This document shows positions 22,055 through 34,226 of a stretch of 64,000 bases of DNA, piece by piece. This stretch comes from Plantago major (Eukaryota; Streptophyta; Magnoliopsida; Lamiales; Plantaginaceae). The translations under genes were made by a program, and so were the position numbers. Each line of letters starts with the position of its first letter. The first letter of the stretch is position 1. The DNA lies in the NCBI GenBank assembly GCA_026545765.1, contig CM048844.1, forward strand, positions 17,926,237-17,990,236, written 5' to 3'. The notes beneath the pieces were generated by a model that was not told the DNA's origin, did no database searches, and worked only from the letters and a program-made list of their open reading frames with translations.

Positions 22055-23790
22055 TAATATGATTTAACTAAAGTGGCCCGCATGGACAAAATCCGTAAGG
22101 CTGTTCTCTGGTGTATTAGTTTAATCTCCGCAAATTTGATGCTATAATTAGACACAATGTCACAAATTTCTCCTATGTAAAGAGCACAATTCTATCTATC
22201 TCGGAGCAATTTATGGAATTTGTGATGACAAATCACATCCAACAAGAAGTAGGGTCGAATCGAGTATCATATCAGAACACGAACTTGAACCCTATCGAGT
22301 ATAATTAATTTGATACACCTCAACTTGTAAAATAAATACTATTGTAGAAGAAGAGTCCAATTCGAACAGATCAAAGAAGAAATAAGATGGAATTGAAATA
22401 CATTTTGGTTCGTTACCCGATCCAGCCCGTCTTAATTCAGTGGAACACGGAAGAAGTCCTTGGCATGTTAAATCCCATAAGAACAAAATTCAAATAGGCA
22501 CATTCCAGTTGCACCTTCCGCAGTGAATATCGAATTGTACCAAAGTCGTACAATTAGGGTTCATGATACAAAGATTCAAACAGTGTGTTCTTTGGCCGAT
22601 TCTCTGTGATTCGTTAGCGATTTTTACCCTTCTAACATGTCTCGAGCTCAATTCCTAATCGAGTGTCACTAGACTAACCTTGACTCTTAAAGAAACGAAC
22701 CAAACATAGAATTCAAATTTGAGTTCGAACTCGATATCAAATATAAAATATAATTAAAACTAAAAATATATATAAATATAAGAAGTCATATATTACAACT
22801 GGACATAAATAATACGACTTTATGAATCTTAGTCAGAGTCTAGCTCGACTTAGTTGTTAGAGAAACTAGGATAATAGAGCTCGAGGCTCGACTCAATAAT
22901 CTTGCTGAACGAGTTAAATTCAAGTCTTAACAAGATAAATTGAGTATTTATTATTCTTCCACTCGCATTATAGCAACACCAATCAATCTTAAACCTAGCC
23001 CAAAAAAATCGTTAGCAGTGTTAATTATAAGAGTTGAGTAGAATAGGTTAAGGCAACTACAAAGTCTACGGTCGACGTACACGTGACGTTGCTGTGAACG
23101 CATGCCCTAGAGCTTTCGACACAACAAAAGGTCTTGATCTTAAAATGAGATTGCTCATTTATCTTATCATCGTACGGTCACGGAAACTTATGTTGTCAAT
23201 TAATTGTCGTGGTTGACTACTGACTAGTTCTTCTTATTTAATTTCTTCAAGAATTACTTGATTCGAGCTGTATAACACAAGTTACAACTTTTTTGTTTGA
23301 CCTTAGTGTGTACATGCTAGATCCGTTCAATCATCATACGTTTTATCCTAATAAGTCACATCAATTTATGAAACCTTATCAAATTACATTTTAGCAATCT
23401 ATAACTTGCATAGCTATCTATAATTAACTTGCATGCCTAAATTCATCCATCTCAAAACAATCCATATCGAATAATGCTCGAGCAATTATATGTCTTTAAG
23501 TGGATTACACGTACCACTAATCAATAATGTCAGCATTAAACGATGAGGGAAAAAAAGCGTATTGTTATGCCTAAAAACCTCTTTTAAATATATGAGTTCC
23601 AAAGTTTGGAAATAGTTGCTCCTCGAAAAAGGCTATAAGGGTTGCTCCCGTAAAGCGGTCAACGGGCATGCACAACTCAAAAGAAATGGGCTAGTCCTTT
23701 CTAGCCCGTCTGTCTTGGGGAAACATGCCGAAGACTTAATTGTAGCAGTTCCAAGCTAGTTGCTCAGGCCTCTTAGAGTAAAAGTACTTA
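22055..23790. other. Intergenic, no supported gene
   Basis: AT-rich, with scattered TCGA-containing repeats (22,250-22,900) that may be old hAT MITE debris. No reading frame above background and no splice-supported protein similarity that I recognise. Confidence 0.4.
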
Positions 23791-24039
23791 CTCCGTCCCG
23801 AATCATATTACCCACTTTGACTTTTTCCAGTCAACAGTGTCCAACTTTGACTACAAATTAATCTTAATCTGCAAATGTAAAATGTTCAATTAAATTATAT
23901 TATAAAACTTTAGTCCTTAAATTACCATAATATAATTTAATTGAACATTTTACATTTACCGTTCAAGATTTATTCGTAGTCAAAGTTGAAAACGGTTGAC
24001 CGAAGAAAGTCAAAATGGGTAACATGGGACGAGATGAAG
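23791..24039. mobile_element. Palindromic Stowaway-like MITE (complete)
   Basis: TA-flanked with ends CTCCGTCCCG and GGGACGAGATGAAG. The core forms a long inverted repeat (ATGTAAAATGTTCAATTAAA near 23,875 against its inverse near 23,940). The start of the window carries the half-copy of this family. Confidence 0.75.
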
Positions 24040-25920
24040 TAAGTATTAAATAGTGAATTTTGAGATACCTAGTCACCTTATACAGTGCGTTATTTATAGT
24101 GTCCAAGAAACTAGGTTAATGTCCTTCCAGAAGACCATCATATCACATATCCGACTAAGGTTGTGTCAGTATCATGGGTCTGCCCCTCGAACCACATTTT
24201 GGATCAGGGATGAGGGATAGTAAAGAGATAACCTCTGAGATTATTTAAGTGTTGTTGGTCGGAAATTCATGTTTCTCTCGAACAAGACTCGGATGCAAAT
24301 TAATCTAAATATGAAAATATCATGGACATGCTCTATAAGATATGAGACAACTCTATCCCCTTACAAGATCTTTTACGGGTCAGAAAAATCCCTTTCTACA
24401 ATTAATTCGTAGTAGTTTGCATCATAATACGTGTAAATATATTTCGATCCAATATTAAATTTGCGAGTTCCTTACGGATGCAAACCAATTATATGGATTC
24501 TTATTGAAACACTCGATTGATCAAGAACATGTGCATTTCAATAACTACTCGAAAGCTTTGACGAACGGCTTCATAATTGCATGGAACGATAATTATTAGA
24601 GGTGAAAAATAAAAAAATAACACAAGAGCCAAGCCATAATTTTGACAAAAGATATAGCCAATTTAAAACACTTTACAATGGTCCCCAATTACATTGTCCA
24701 CCTTCCATAATATTACATGTGTCTTACTTTTAGTCAACCCTACTTTTAGGTGTAGCACAACCATGCAAAAAATCTTTAATTAAAAACAAATCGTACTTAC
24801 GTAAAATCCTAAGTGGCACCACTACGTGTCCCAGCGATTCCTCATCTCCGGCCACTTTTTACGGCGGTTACGCCATCACGGACACACACTGTCGGGATCC
24901 ATTTTTTTTTTTTAAGTAACAAACCATATATTTCATCAAATCATCATAATACATCCAGGCAGTCAAAAATCTCACATATTTCAGAGCCCTGTGCAAACTT
25001 ATAAGATTGAGCCAAAAAAAAATTTAAAATGAATAAACAATACAAAAAAGGCACGGCATACTATAATTGGCTCCGCAAAATAATACTAATATGAAGAAAA
25101 TCTTATTACTAAGAAAATTAAGAAGTTCAAAAAATACAAAGTAAAAATAATTATAGTTTAAATAATAACATGACGATGAGTAAGGTAATGCAGACCAGAC
25201 TTGAATTTAAGAAAGTGATTTTTCCATCAAAATATTCTACCTCCAGGCCATTTCTAGCTAAATAGCATATAAGAATACTACTATAAAATTTAGGGGCCCC
25301 AAATTTTCGGAGCCCTGTGCGGGCGGGCTTCCCGCGCATGGCCTTAGCCACCCCTGCTGAAAAACCTTAGCTATCAACGTCTTGGGCTAGAAGATGAGCC
25401 ACTTTATTACTATTTCTGCGAACAAAAGAAAAAACTACCAAGTCAAAATAACGAACAAAGCTCCTAATATATCTTATCTTATATAAATGAATAAACACAT
25501 CCGGTTCAAGCCTGAAACTTTTCGCCCCGTGCTAATCTTTATCTTATATAAATTAATAATAAATAATTAATGAATATATTAAATAAATATAAAATACCTA
25601 AAATTCATACAAATTACCTATATTTTCTAAATATGATATAAATTATAGTTTATAACGATTATTAATAGACGTATATTACCAACTTTATGTGTTCAGATTC
25701 AACAAAAAACCTAGGAGAAGAGGGGAATGGATAGAATATGAGCAGTCATAAATTTTTACGATATGTAATTCTACCACGAGTACTTTTGCAATAATGGGAG
25801 AAAAATCAGTACTCCTAATATATCTCTATGATGAACATAATCATTCTATAATTGGAATAATGAAATTTGTGGTGTTAATAAATCTACATAATTCAGTTTG
25901 TACATACTCTATACTCCACC
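24040..25920. other. Intergenic with repeat fragments
   Basis: No gene supported. A T-tract followed by AAGTAACAAACCATATATTTC at about 24,902 resembles an antisense retroposon tail. At 25,265-25,360 the text GGGGCCCCAAATTTTCGGAG...CCGCGCATGGCC matches a fragment near 63,440. Confidence 0.4.
25265..25360. repeat. hAT-like terminal fragment (GCCC-rich family)
   Basis: Shares with 63,440-63,510 the ordered motifs GGGGCCC/GGGCCC, AATTTT, CCCTGTGCGG, CCCGC-CATGG. The ends of this plant repeat family are hAT-like CAGGG(C)CGGCC-type sequences. Only one end is visible in each copy. Confidence 0.45.
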
Positions 25921-25927
25921 TATAAAT
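25921..25927 (+). promoter_or_regulatory. Candidate TATA box of the S-protein-homologue pseudogene
   Basis: TATAAAT sits 58 bases before the former start codon at 25,985. Confidence 0.4.
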
Positions 25928-25984
25928 ACACATGCCTCGTAAAACGATCATCAAGTACTTACAACACAATTTTTTTTTAGGCAA

Positions 25985-26365
25985 ATGGCAATCATGAATA
26001 AAGCATTTGCCTCATTCGTCATTTTTTAGCATTATGTTGGTAATCACAGCGGATACGGTCACAATTACCATAAAAAAATTTATGGATGGTCAAACCTTGA
26101 AAGCTCACTGTTTCTTGATGATGATTTTGGTGACAAATATCTTACTACGGACCAAGGATTCACGTTTTCATTCACACCAAATCGGTTTATCGGTAATACA
26201 AAATTTTATTGCACTTTCACTATGATTTATGGTTCTGGCAGCTATGGTGTTTACACCAGCAATGTAAAGAGGTTCTGTCGTAGTGATTGTACATATAGAG
26301 TAGGCAAAGAAGGAGTCTGCATTGGTCCTTTCTGCCAAGACTGGAAAAATCCACCTGTTCCATGA
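25985..26365 (+). pseudogene. S-protein homologue (plant self-incompatibility S1 family), broken
   Basis: SPH proteins are small secreted plant proteins related to the poppy self-incompatibility ligand; most have unknown roles. A signal-peptide-like start (MAIMNKAFASFVIF) is followed in a second frame by TVTITIKKFMDGQTLKAHC. A third frame continues with DDDFGDKYLTTDQGFTFSF, then PNRFIGNTKFYCTFTM and SNVKRFCRSDCTYRV, and ends FCQDWKNPPVP and a stop at 26,365. The Cys pattern and the DDDFG and FSF-PN motifs are the family hallmarks. Two frame changes, one in the signal peptide and one after HC, break the gene. Single exon and total length (~125 residues) fit the family. Confidence 0.75.
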
Positions 26366-27222
26366 GTAACTTGTTACTTTTTATGTACTAATTAAGCACA
26401 ATTCTGGTGCCAAAATACTACCCTATTCATTATGGTGATTTACATTGATGCACCATCGATTGGAAATATAATAATATACCATCTCATTGTTCGACAAAGC
26501 GGCAAATCTAAATAAAGTCTACATCATGCCTAAAACAATGATATTGAGTACGGAAAATTACTCAATATATATACTTGTTGTACTGGGTTTGGATTGTGGC
26601 ACATCTTGTGCTCTACATCCATCTTTTAATAAAATTTTATTTATTCAAAAAGAGTACGTAAAATTACATATACTACACCTGTAATTGGGGTCCAAAACAA
26701 ATTCATCACCGGATTTAAAACAATTACATATGCCCCCCTCACATTGACCAAACCTCCCACACAATCACTTTCTCTCTCCAAGTAGATAGTTTAAGTCCAA
26801 ATGAATTTAAAATGATAAAATAAATTAAAATTCAAAAATTTAATAAAGAAAAAAGATAAAATAGCAGGAAACCTTTCTCCTCTCCCCTTCTTCCTCCCAG
26901 AATCTGCAAAGCATGTATTTTTTTTTTTCCAGCAAGCATCAAAGAAAAAGGCAAAGTCGACTATAACGATTTTGAAATTCCGAGCCTATATTAGAAAGGC
27001 AAAGATTAATACTTTAAACATTGAGCCTCACCAAAATCTAGATCATATTCAGTTGTCAATTAGCAATACAGTAAACTAATCTTTGACATAACTGAATCCT
27101 ACAGTAATAACAATCAAACTCAAGAAATCATCCAATCCAGGACTCCAGGTAAAACCAAATACACTCATAAATCAAAAGTCATAAACAAAAGCAGAGAATT
27201 CAGGGCGAAGAAGATAAAACAA
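26366..27222. other. Intergenic with MULE-like terminal motifs, target of the Sirevirus
   Basis: At 26,660-26,760 repeated AATTACATAT(A/G)C-CC phrases resemble the terminal arms of the MULE at 4,637, but no partner arm or target duplication was found. No gene. Confidence 0.35.
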
Positions 27223-28636
27223 TGTTAGGAATATCTGTTAGTATTTTGATCATTCATCACATGTTCTTATCTTAGCCAGAAAGGTGATTAAGTACTCTTG
27301 GTTCACTTGAACATTGTAAAAGAGGAAATCACTGAGTATAATTAGTCTAGTAAATCTTGTATTAGGATTATAGGTCTCTGAGTGTAATTTTTATTTCAAG
27401 AAGACCATGAAGATCAATCCTAGCAATGGAGCTTTTCTGAAGATTACAAGACCGGAGATTGCACAAGATTTATGAAGACACCAAGGTTTAGTCTCACTCG
27501 GAAAGACTATGTCCTTAATCCTTTCTTAAGTACATTTAGTTACTTTTGAAACATGATTCTGGAACATATGACATCATGAGTATGGAGCATGCATCGAAAG
27601 GCTAATGTATCCGTTGAAGACTACAGACAAGAAATAGTACATATGCATTAATTGCATCGTGAAAAAGCCGCTAAAGCACAGTCCTCTCTGAGATATGAGA
27701 CAAGGACTTCTGAGTACTCATTTCAAGATAAGTATAGACTGAATTTGAATTGTGTCTAACGGATAACATCCCAACGAATCTCTAATTCATCTATAAATAT
27801 CACACACTTAGATCTTGTCATCTGACGAAGAACGATCTAACTTGCAAACTTACAATCTAGCAAAGTATTCTCTCAAGCACTCTACTACCCTTTCGAAAAG
27901 CTTTACTGCTTGAAGAATCACTAGTAGTTCTAAGTTGTCCTGAACCTTAACAAGAGATAGTTATTCGTAAAAGAGTTGAACTGTCAGATAACCTTTCTGA
28001 AGCTCATTCTCCAGAACGGACATCAATTACTTGGGTCAGTAAAGAACAAATTGCCATACACTGAACAAGTGTATTAAGTAGTCTTGTTCTATTAGGCTCT
28101 CTGAAAACATAACTGAAAAGTTATATGAGAAGCCTCTCTGAAAAACCTTATAACAAACACCATCAAGGCGTGGAGTAGAGGAAGTAATTGATTTGGGAAA
28201 TCAGGGAATAACTCCAAGGTTATCTGAGTAGAGGAAGTACTTAGCTCTAGGAGCTGGGGAATAACTCAGGGGGAACATTTGGTTGGGAACCAATTGTTTA
28301 AGAATCTTAGAATAGGATTTTTGTAAGGTGAACTCAATTATCTGTTCTAGTGAATTCTAGGTCTCAGAAAGACCGAAGTGGATTAGTTGGAGGATTACGC
28401 CACCTCCAGATACCACTATACTTGCTGTGTTATTTACCTTTCTGTATTTATCTTTCAGCAAAGCACACACACTTACTTATTGTTTCTGCACTTACCTATC
28501 TTAAAGTCTTCCGCGCTCTGAATTTAAGTATCAGAAACCCCCAGGTTTCTGAGAAACTGTGTTTATCGACAAAAGTTTAAAAGACTATTCACCCCCCCCC
28601 CTCTAGTCTTTTACTTTGCCGTTATCTGGACCAACA
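27223..28636 (+). repeat. Sirevirus 5' LTR
   Basis: TGTTAGGAATATC ... GGACCAACA. A TATAAAT box lies at 27,792-27,798, followed by a CT/GA-rich leader. Partner LTR at 40,708-42,107. Confidence 0.93.
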
Positions 28637-28638
28637 AG

Positions 28639-28650
28639 TGGTATCAGAGC
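28639..28650 (+). other. Primer binding site (initiator tRNA-Met)
   Basis: TGGTATCAGAGC, complementary to the 3' end of initiator tRNA-Met, lies two bases after the 5' LTR; standard for plant Copia elements. Confidence 0.93.
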
Positions 28651-28753
28651 GGGAGGTTCCCAAGACTTATACAATGAACCTAGATCCCCAGATAGGTGAA
28701 GAAACTTTGTCCCTTTCTGAGGACTATATAATTTGTGTGATAAGTGTGCAGGT

Positions 28754-30870
28754 ATGTCTCTGAGCGATGCACCCGTTCTAAAGCCAGAAAACTACGAGAA
28801 ATGGAAGAACAACATGATGCTCCATCTGGAGGCCATTAGTGATGAGATGATCTATGTCATCAATGAAGGGCCTATCAAAATCAGACAACTCAAACAAGTT
28901 ACTGAGGTTTCTGATGGAAGAAAAGCCTCAGACAAGGAAGATGGAAGCGAGGACATGGCTGCTAGTGATAGTGGTCATGTTGCTCGTGGAAGCATTATGT
29001 ATGAAGACAAGCCAAGAGAGCTCTGGACATCTGAAGATGCCAAGAGACACATATTGGATGGTCAAGCTCGTAATATAATCATCAGATCGACACCTGAGCA
29101 CATACAGTGTAAACTGTGGGGTGCTAAAACGGCGAAAGTTGCCTGGCAATTAATTGAAGAAATATGTGCCGGAACTGAGAAAACCAAAGAAAACAAGTTC
29201 GAAGTTCTTAAATTGAAGTTCCAAAACTTCAAGCAAGGTCCCACTGAAACTCTGGAAGAACTTGATTTCAGGTTTACTACTCTTATGAGTGATATGGCTG
29301 CACTTGGTGAAAGCAACAGATACTCCCAGTCAGAAAAGATTAAGACTATTGTCAGAAGTCTCAATCACAACTGGGAGCACACTAAATTCTTTTATTTCAA
29401 CCAAGGAATGCCAAATATTACTCCAGTAGAGCTCTTCTCTCATCTTGCTCAGAGATTATGAGACAACTCAGAGAACAAGCAATGAGAAATTGCAAAGTGT
29501 TGCTCTAGTCTCTCAAGGTACTTACGAAAGAAAGATACCAAAGACGATTCGAAGAAAATGCTCTTGCAGTAAGACACATGAATAAATTTGTGAGTCAAGA
29601 GATTGAGAGAAGAAAAGCTAAAGAAAAGCTGAAAAAGCATCTTGGCCCAAACTATCATCAGTACAAGAACATTCAACTAAACAACTCTCTGAAGACCCCC
29701 ATTCAGAAAGGTGTTAGTACTGAATCAGCAGAGATAGGAAATGATATCTGCTTCTAAGAGTGTTTAGGATCGTTATGAGAAAGAATTTCTGGAAGCACAA
29801 TCCAAAATCAGAATTCTAGAGGAAAGTAAAGAAACTCTTGAAAAAGAGGTTTCTGAGCTAACCAGGGTATCTGAGAACAAGAGCGCTGAAATAGCCCTTC
29901 TGAAAAGTCAGATATCTGAAAATGAAAATTTTCACAAACTAGCCTTGGATGAACTTAACAAGAAAATGATGAAGCTGCTTTCTGAGAATGAGGAACTCCG
30001 AAAGAAAGAGCTATCCTTTCAATTTTATGCAAATGCTAGTGACACTCTCACTGAGGTTCAATCATATCTGAGAGATCCCTCTGAGAAAGGTGGACTTGGA
30101 CTTGATGAACAATCAAGCAATTCGTCTCCTCTGAAGAAGGGTGATGATAGGTTGACCTTTGTAAAAAGTCAACAGAATGGTTCTTCAACCACCTAGAGCA
30201 TTGGTCAGAAAGCTAGGGTAGTTGACAAAGGAAAAGGAGTAGCAACTCAGCCTTTGAAAGAATAACAAGTTCACAAGAAATATGTGGATAAGGTTTCTGA
30301 AAAGAAACACAACCCTCAGACATGCAACCATCCACAGTGCTATATTACTAAGAAGGGAAGAATTGTTGGAATAGGCAAATTCTCAACTATACCATTTTAT
30401 GAAAATAAAGATGGTGCAGAAACTAGTAAGGCTTCTGAAGACCGCATTCAGAAAGCCAAAGGTGTTCGAAATGGCATTGGCTATCGTGCTATTGGAAAAG
30501 TCATTTTACAACAATATAAGGAAGGACAAGAACAATGGTGCAAGGCTGATATTGCACGTAGCAATAAACAGAAGTGGAAGAAATCTCAAACCACTGAAAA
30601 ACTGAATGCCAAAGCTAGAAGGAACTCGGCGAGAAGCTAAGTTCTTTGAAAAGCAACCCGAAACCTGGATCCAGAAAGCACCAAAGGGAACACCTAGAAA
30701 CACCCCAAGAAGGAAGATTGAGATCAAAATTACTAATTTCATTGCATCTCCTTCTGATCAAGTTAGACAAAAACAAACTCCCAAGAAATTCACTAAAATG
30801 TGGATTCCTACTGGAAGAATGTTTAGTCTAAATGGTTCTATCTCTGAAGCAAGAACCTAACTCCTGTTTC
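28754..30870 (+). mobile_element. Sirevirus gag region
   Basis: The first part encodes a Copia gag N terminus (MSLSDAPVLKPENYEKWKNN and, further on, a LKLKFQNFKQGPTETLEEL stretch typical of UBN2-type gag). Downstream are Glu/Lys-rich coiled-coil-like and basic segments. The region is broken in several places. Confidence 0.8.
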
Positions 30871-30879
30871 CTGTTTTGT

Positions 30880-33800
30880 GCAGAACGCCTCTTGGACTAA
30901 GGCTCAATGGCTATTTTATAGTGGATGCGGAAAGCACATGACAGGAGACAAAGCAAATCTGGTCAACTACAAAGCTTGCAACCTTTGGACGGACATCGAT
31001 TCTTTGAGGAGAATTAAATCCCTCTCTGGGATTTGGCAACGTCAAATTGGGATCTTTAACAATTACTGACGTATTACATGTTAAGGGTTTGAAATACAAT
31101 CTATTTAGCATGAGCCAGTTTGCAGACAAGGGATTCACTGTGAAATTCAAAGCAAAGTTTTGCAAACTTATTGACAATGAGTCAAAGCAGACAGTCTTGG
31201 TTGCTCGGCGGAAAGGTAGTCTTTATGTTGCCGATTGGGCATCTGCCACAACTGAAGAATGTCTCATGGTGAGTCAATTTGGTCACACGGAATAGCACTG
31301 GTTATGGCACAAAAGAATGAGTCACTTGAACTTCAAACTCTGAACAAACTTGCCAAGAAAGAGTTAGTGGTTGGCCTTCCCAAAACATCTTTCAGAAAGG
31401 ATGGTATATGTTCTGCCTGTCAGATGGGGAAACAATCTAAGATCTCTTTCAAATCCAAAATCAGACACTCTATTGTTAGACCACTGCAACTATTACACAT
31501 GGATCTTTTTGAATCATCTGTAACTAGTTATGCAGGAAAGAAGTATGGTCTGGTTGTTGTAGATGACTTCTCAAGATTCACTTGGGTTGTCTTTCTGAAG
31601 CACAAATCTGATGCTAGGGTGGAGATACCAAACTTGCTAAATAAGCTTGAAGTCATGAAAAATGACAAGGTATCTGCAATCGTAAGCAGACCGTAATCTG
31701 AATTTGTCAACCAAGACATAAAGGAGTTTTGTACCAAGAAAGGTATACAACATCAACTTTCCTCTGTCGTAACACCACAACAAAATGGTGTTGCGAGAAA
31801 GGAAAAATAGAACCCTTAAAGAAGCAAGGACAATCTTTGGTGACATTGAAATAAGTGAAGTTTATTGGGTTGAAGTCGTAAACACAAGATGCTACACTCG
31901 TAATGGATGTTTGATAAACAAACACCATGACAAGACCCTTATGAGCTCTTGGTTGGTAGACCCCTAATATTAAACATCCGAAAGTGTTTGGTTGTAGATG
32001 TTTTGTTCTTAACAATGGAAAAGAGTATCTAAGAACATTTCAACCAAAGGCGGATGAAGGAGTGTTTCTTGGTTATTCTATGAATAGCAGCTTCTGAGTT
32101 TACAACAAAAGAACAAAGAAGATTGAAGAATCAGTTCATGTTGTATTCTATGAAGAAAGCAAGAAATCACCCCTTGCTGATGAACTCTCAGAAAGGTTCA
32201 AGGAACTAATGTTAAAGGATTCTGAAGAAGAACCTTCAGAAAGGAAAAACATCATTATGGAAAGAGAGGATGACTCTGACGAAGAAAAGCATGAAATGCC
32301 TAGTAACAACCAGATGATTCTCAGACATGATGAAGAATTTCCTATGAGATTTCCAGAAATGGAAACTGAAGATGTTCATCAGAGAGCTAATTCTGGAAAT
32401 GACCTCTCTGACAGGCATGTCCTAGAAAGCCCTTACACTGAGCAAGTGTCAGACATTCAATGCCCTTATGTGGTACAAAATGTCATAGATACTGAAGAAG
32501 TATCAAGTCATAATCATAGTGATTCACATTCAGATCACATAGATGTTGACTCTACTAGCCCCAAACCCATGATGAGATGGATCAAGGATCATCCTGCAAA
32601 GGATGTGATTGGACCAATCAATCAAGGTGTTAGGACTAGGAGAGCAATAGCCGAAAATGCTAATTCTCTCTTTGGATGTTTCATCTCAAACATTGAACCT
32701 AAAACTATTGAAGAAGCATTAAGAGACCAAGACTGGATCTCTGCAATGCAAGAAGAGTTGGATCAGTTTGAAAGAAACAAAGTCTGGAAACTAGTTCCAT
32801 TTGTAGAAGGAATATCTGTGATTGGAACCAAGTGGGTTTTCAGAAACAAGATGAATGAATCTGGTGAAATGACCAGAAACAAAGCAAGGTTGGTTGCCAA
32901 GGGATTCACCCAGACTAAAGGTTTAGATTTTGATGAGTCATATGCACCAGTTGCCAGATTGGATGTGATAAGACTCTTTCTGGCCTTTGCAGCTCATAAA
33001 GACTTTAAAGTTTATCAGATGGATGTCAAAAGTGCATTCTTGAATGGTGAACTTGCTGAGGAAGTCTATGTTGAACAACCACCTGGTTTTGAAGTTTCCT
33101 CAGAAAGTAGAATGGTCTACAAGCTACAGAAAGCTCTATATGGACTGAAATAGGCTCCAAGAGCATGGTATGACAGTTTGGTCAAATACCTTCTGGAAAG
33201 TGGTTTCAAGAAAGGTGAAGTTGATAAAACTTTATTTACCTTAAATCATGATGGGAAACTGCTCTTAGTTCAAGTATATGTTGATGACATCATATTTGGA
33301 TCTAAGGACAAGCAACTTTGTGATGACTTTGCAAATCTCATGAAAAGTAAGTTCGAGATGAGCATGATGGGAGAATTGAACTATTTCCTAGGATTGCAAG
33401 TCAAGCAACTCAATGATGGAATATTCATTAGTCAGACAAAGTATGCAAAAGACATGCTCACAAAGTTCAATCTTAAGCCTTTTGAAAAGAATGCTAAGAT
33501 ACCTATGAGCATAGGAACAAAGATGACCTATACTGAATCAGATAAAAGTGTTGATGAACACAAGTATAGGAAATTGATAGGTTCACTACTTTACCTTACT
33601 GCAAGCAGACCTGATATCCAATATGCAGTTGGTGTGTGTGCTAGATTTCAAACAAATCCGATGTAATCACACTACAACATTGCTATGAAAATATTAAGGT
33701 ATGTGAAAGGTACAGTAGATGTAGGTTTGTGGTACCCTAAAGAAAGTGGATTGAGTTTTTGGTTACTCGGATCTCGATTATCTTTGGATCAATGCTTGAT

Positions 33801-34226
33801 AGGAAGAGTACCTCAGGAACTTGTCAATTTCTGGGAGCTAGACTTATCTCATGGTTTAGCAAGAAACAAAACTCAATTGCAACTTCTACCATAGAGGCTG
33901 AATATATTGCTGCTGGTTGTTGTGCAACACAAATTCTATGGATTCAACAACTCAGAGATTATGGACTCAATGAAGAGAAAACTCCCATTTTCTGTGATAA
34001 CACAAGTGCTATTGCAATCACACAGAACCCCAAGTTCCATGCCAGAACAAAGCACATTGATGTTAGACACCACTTCATCAGAGACCATGTTGAAAAAGGC
34101 AATATAGAGATACTCAAGATTGACACAGAAGACCAACTTGCAGATATCTTCACCAAGCCCCTACAGGAAAGCCGGTTCTTGACCTTAAGACATAATCTTG
34201 GGTTAATGGAGTTGCCTAAGGACTGA
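30880..34226 (+). mobile_element. Sirevirus pol region (protease, integrase, RT, RNase H)
   Basis: Recognisable parts in order: the pre-integrase/protease neighbourhood (30,900-31,290); the integrase zinc-binding and core region (31,300-32,030; the LHMDLFE and DDFSRFTWV text is typical Copia integrase); a Glu/Asp-rich linker (32,210-32,600); reverse transcriptase (32,690-33,660; [23 protein letters not shown] and the YVDDIIFG catalytic box); and RNase H (33,690-34,226; ending ADIFTKPL). The region is interrupted several times. Confidence 0.88.

Noticed and set aside
24813-25004. Short plus-strand reading frame next to a T-tract
   Set aside because: Runs into a retroposon-like tail; no family resemblance or promoter.
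26660-27000. Second MULE end interrupted by the Sirevirus
   Set aside because: Motifs resemble MULE arms, but no partner arm or target duplication was found on the far side (42,108-42,400).
28350-28580. Small protein gene in the LTR (with a copy at 41,835-42,077)
   Set aside because: It is open frame within both LTRs, not shared with a known protein, and diverges between copies without regard to frame.
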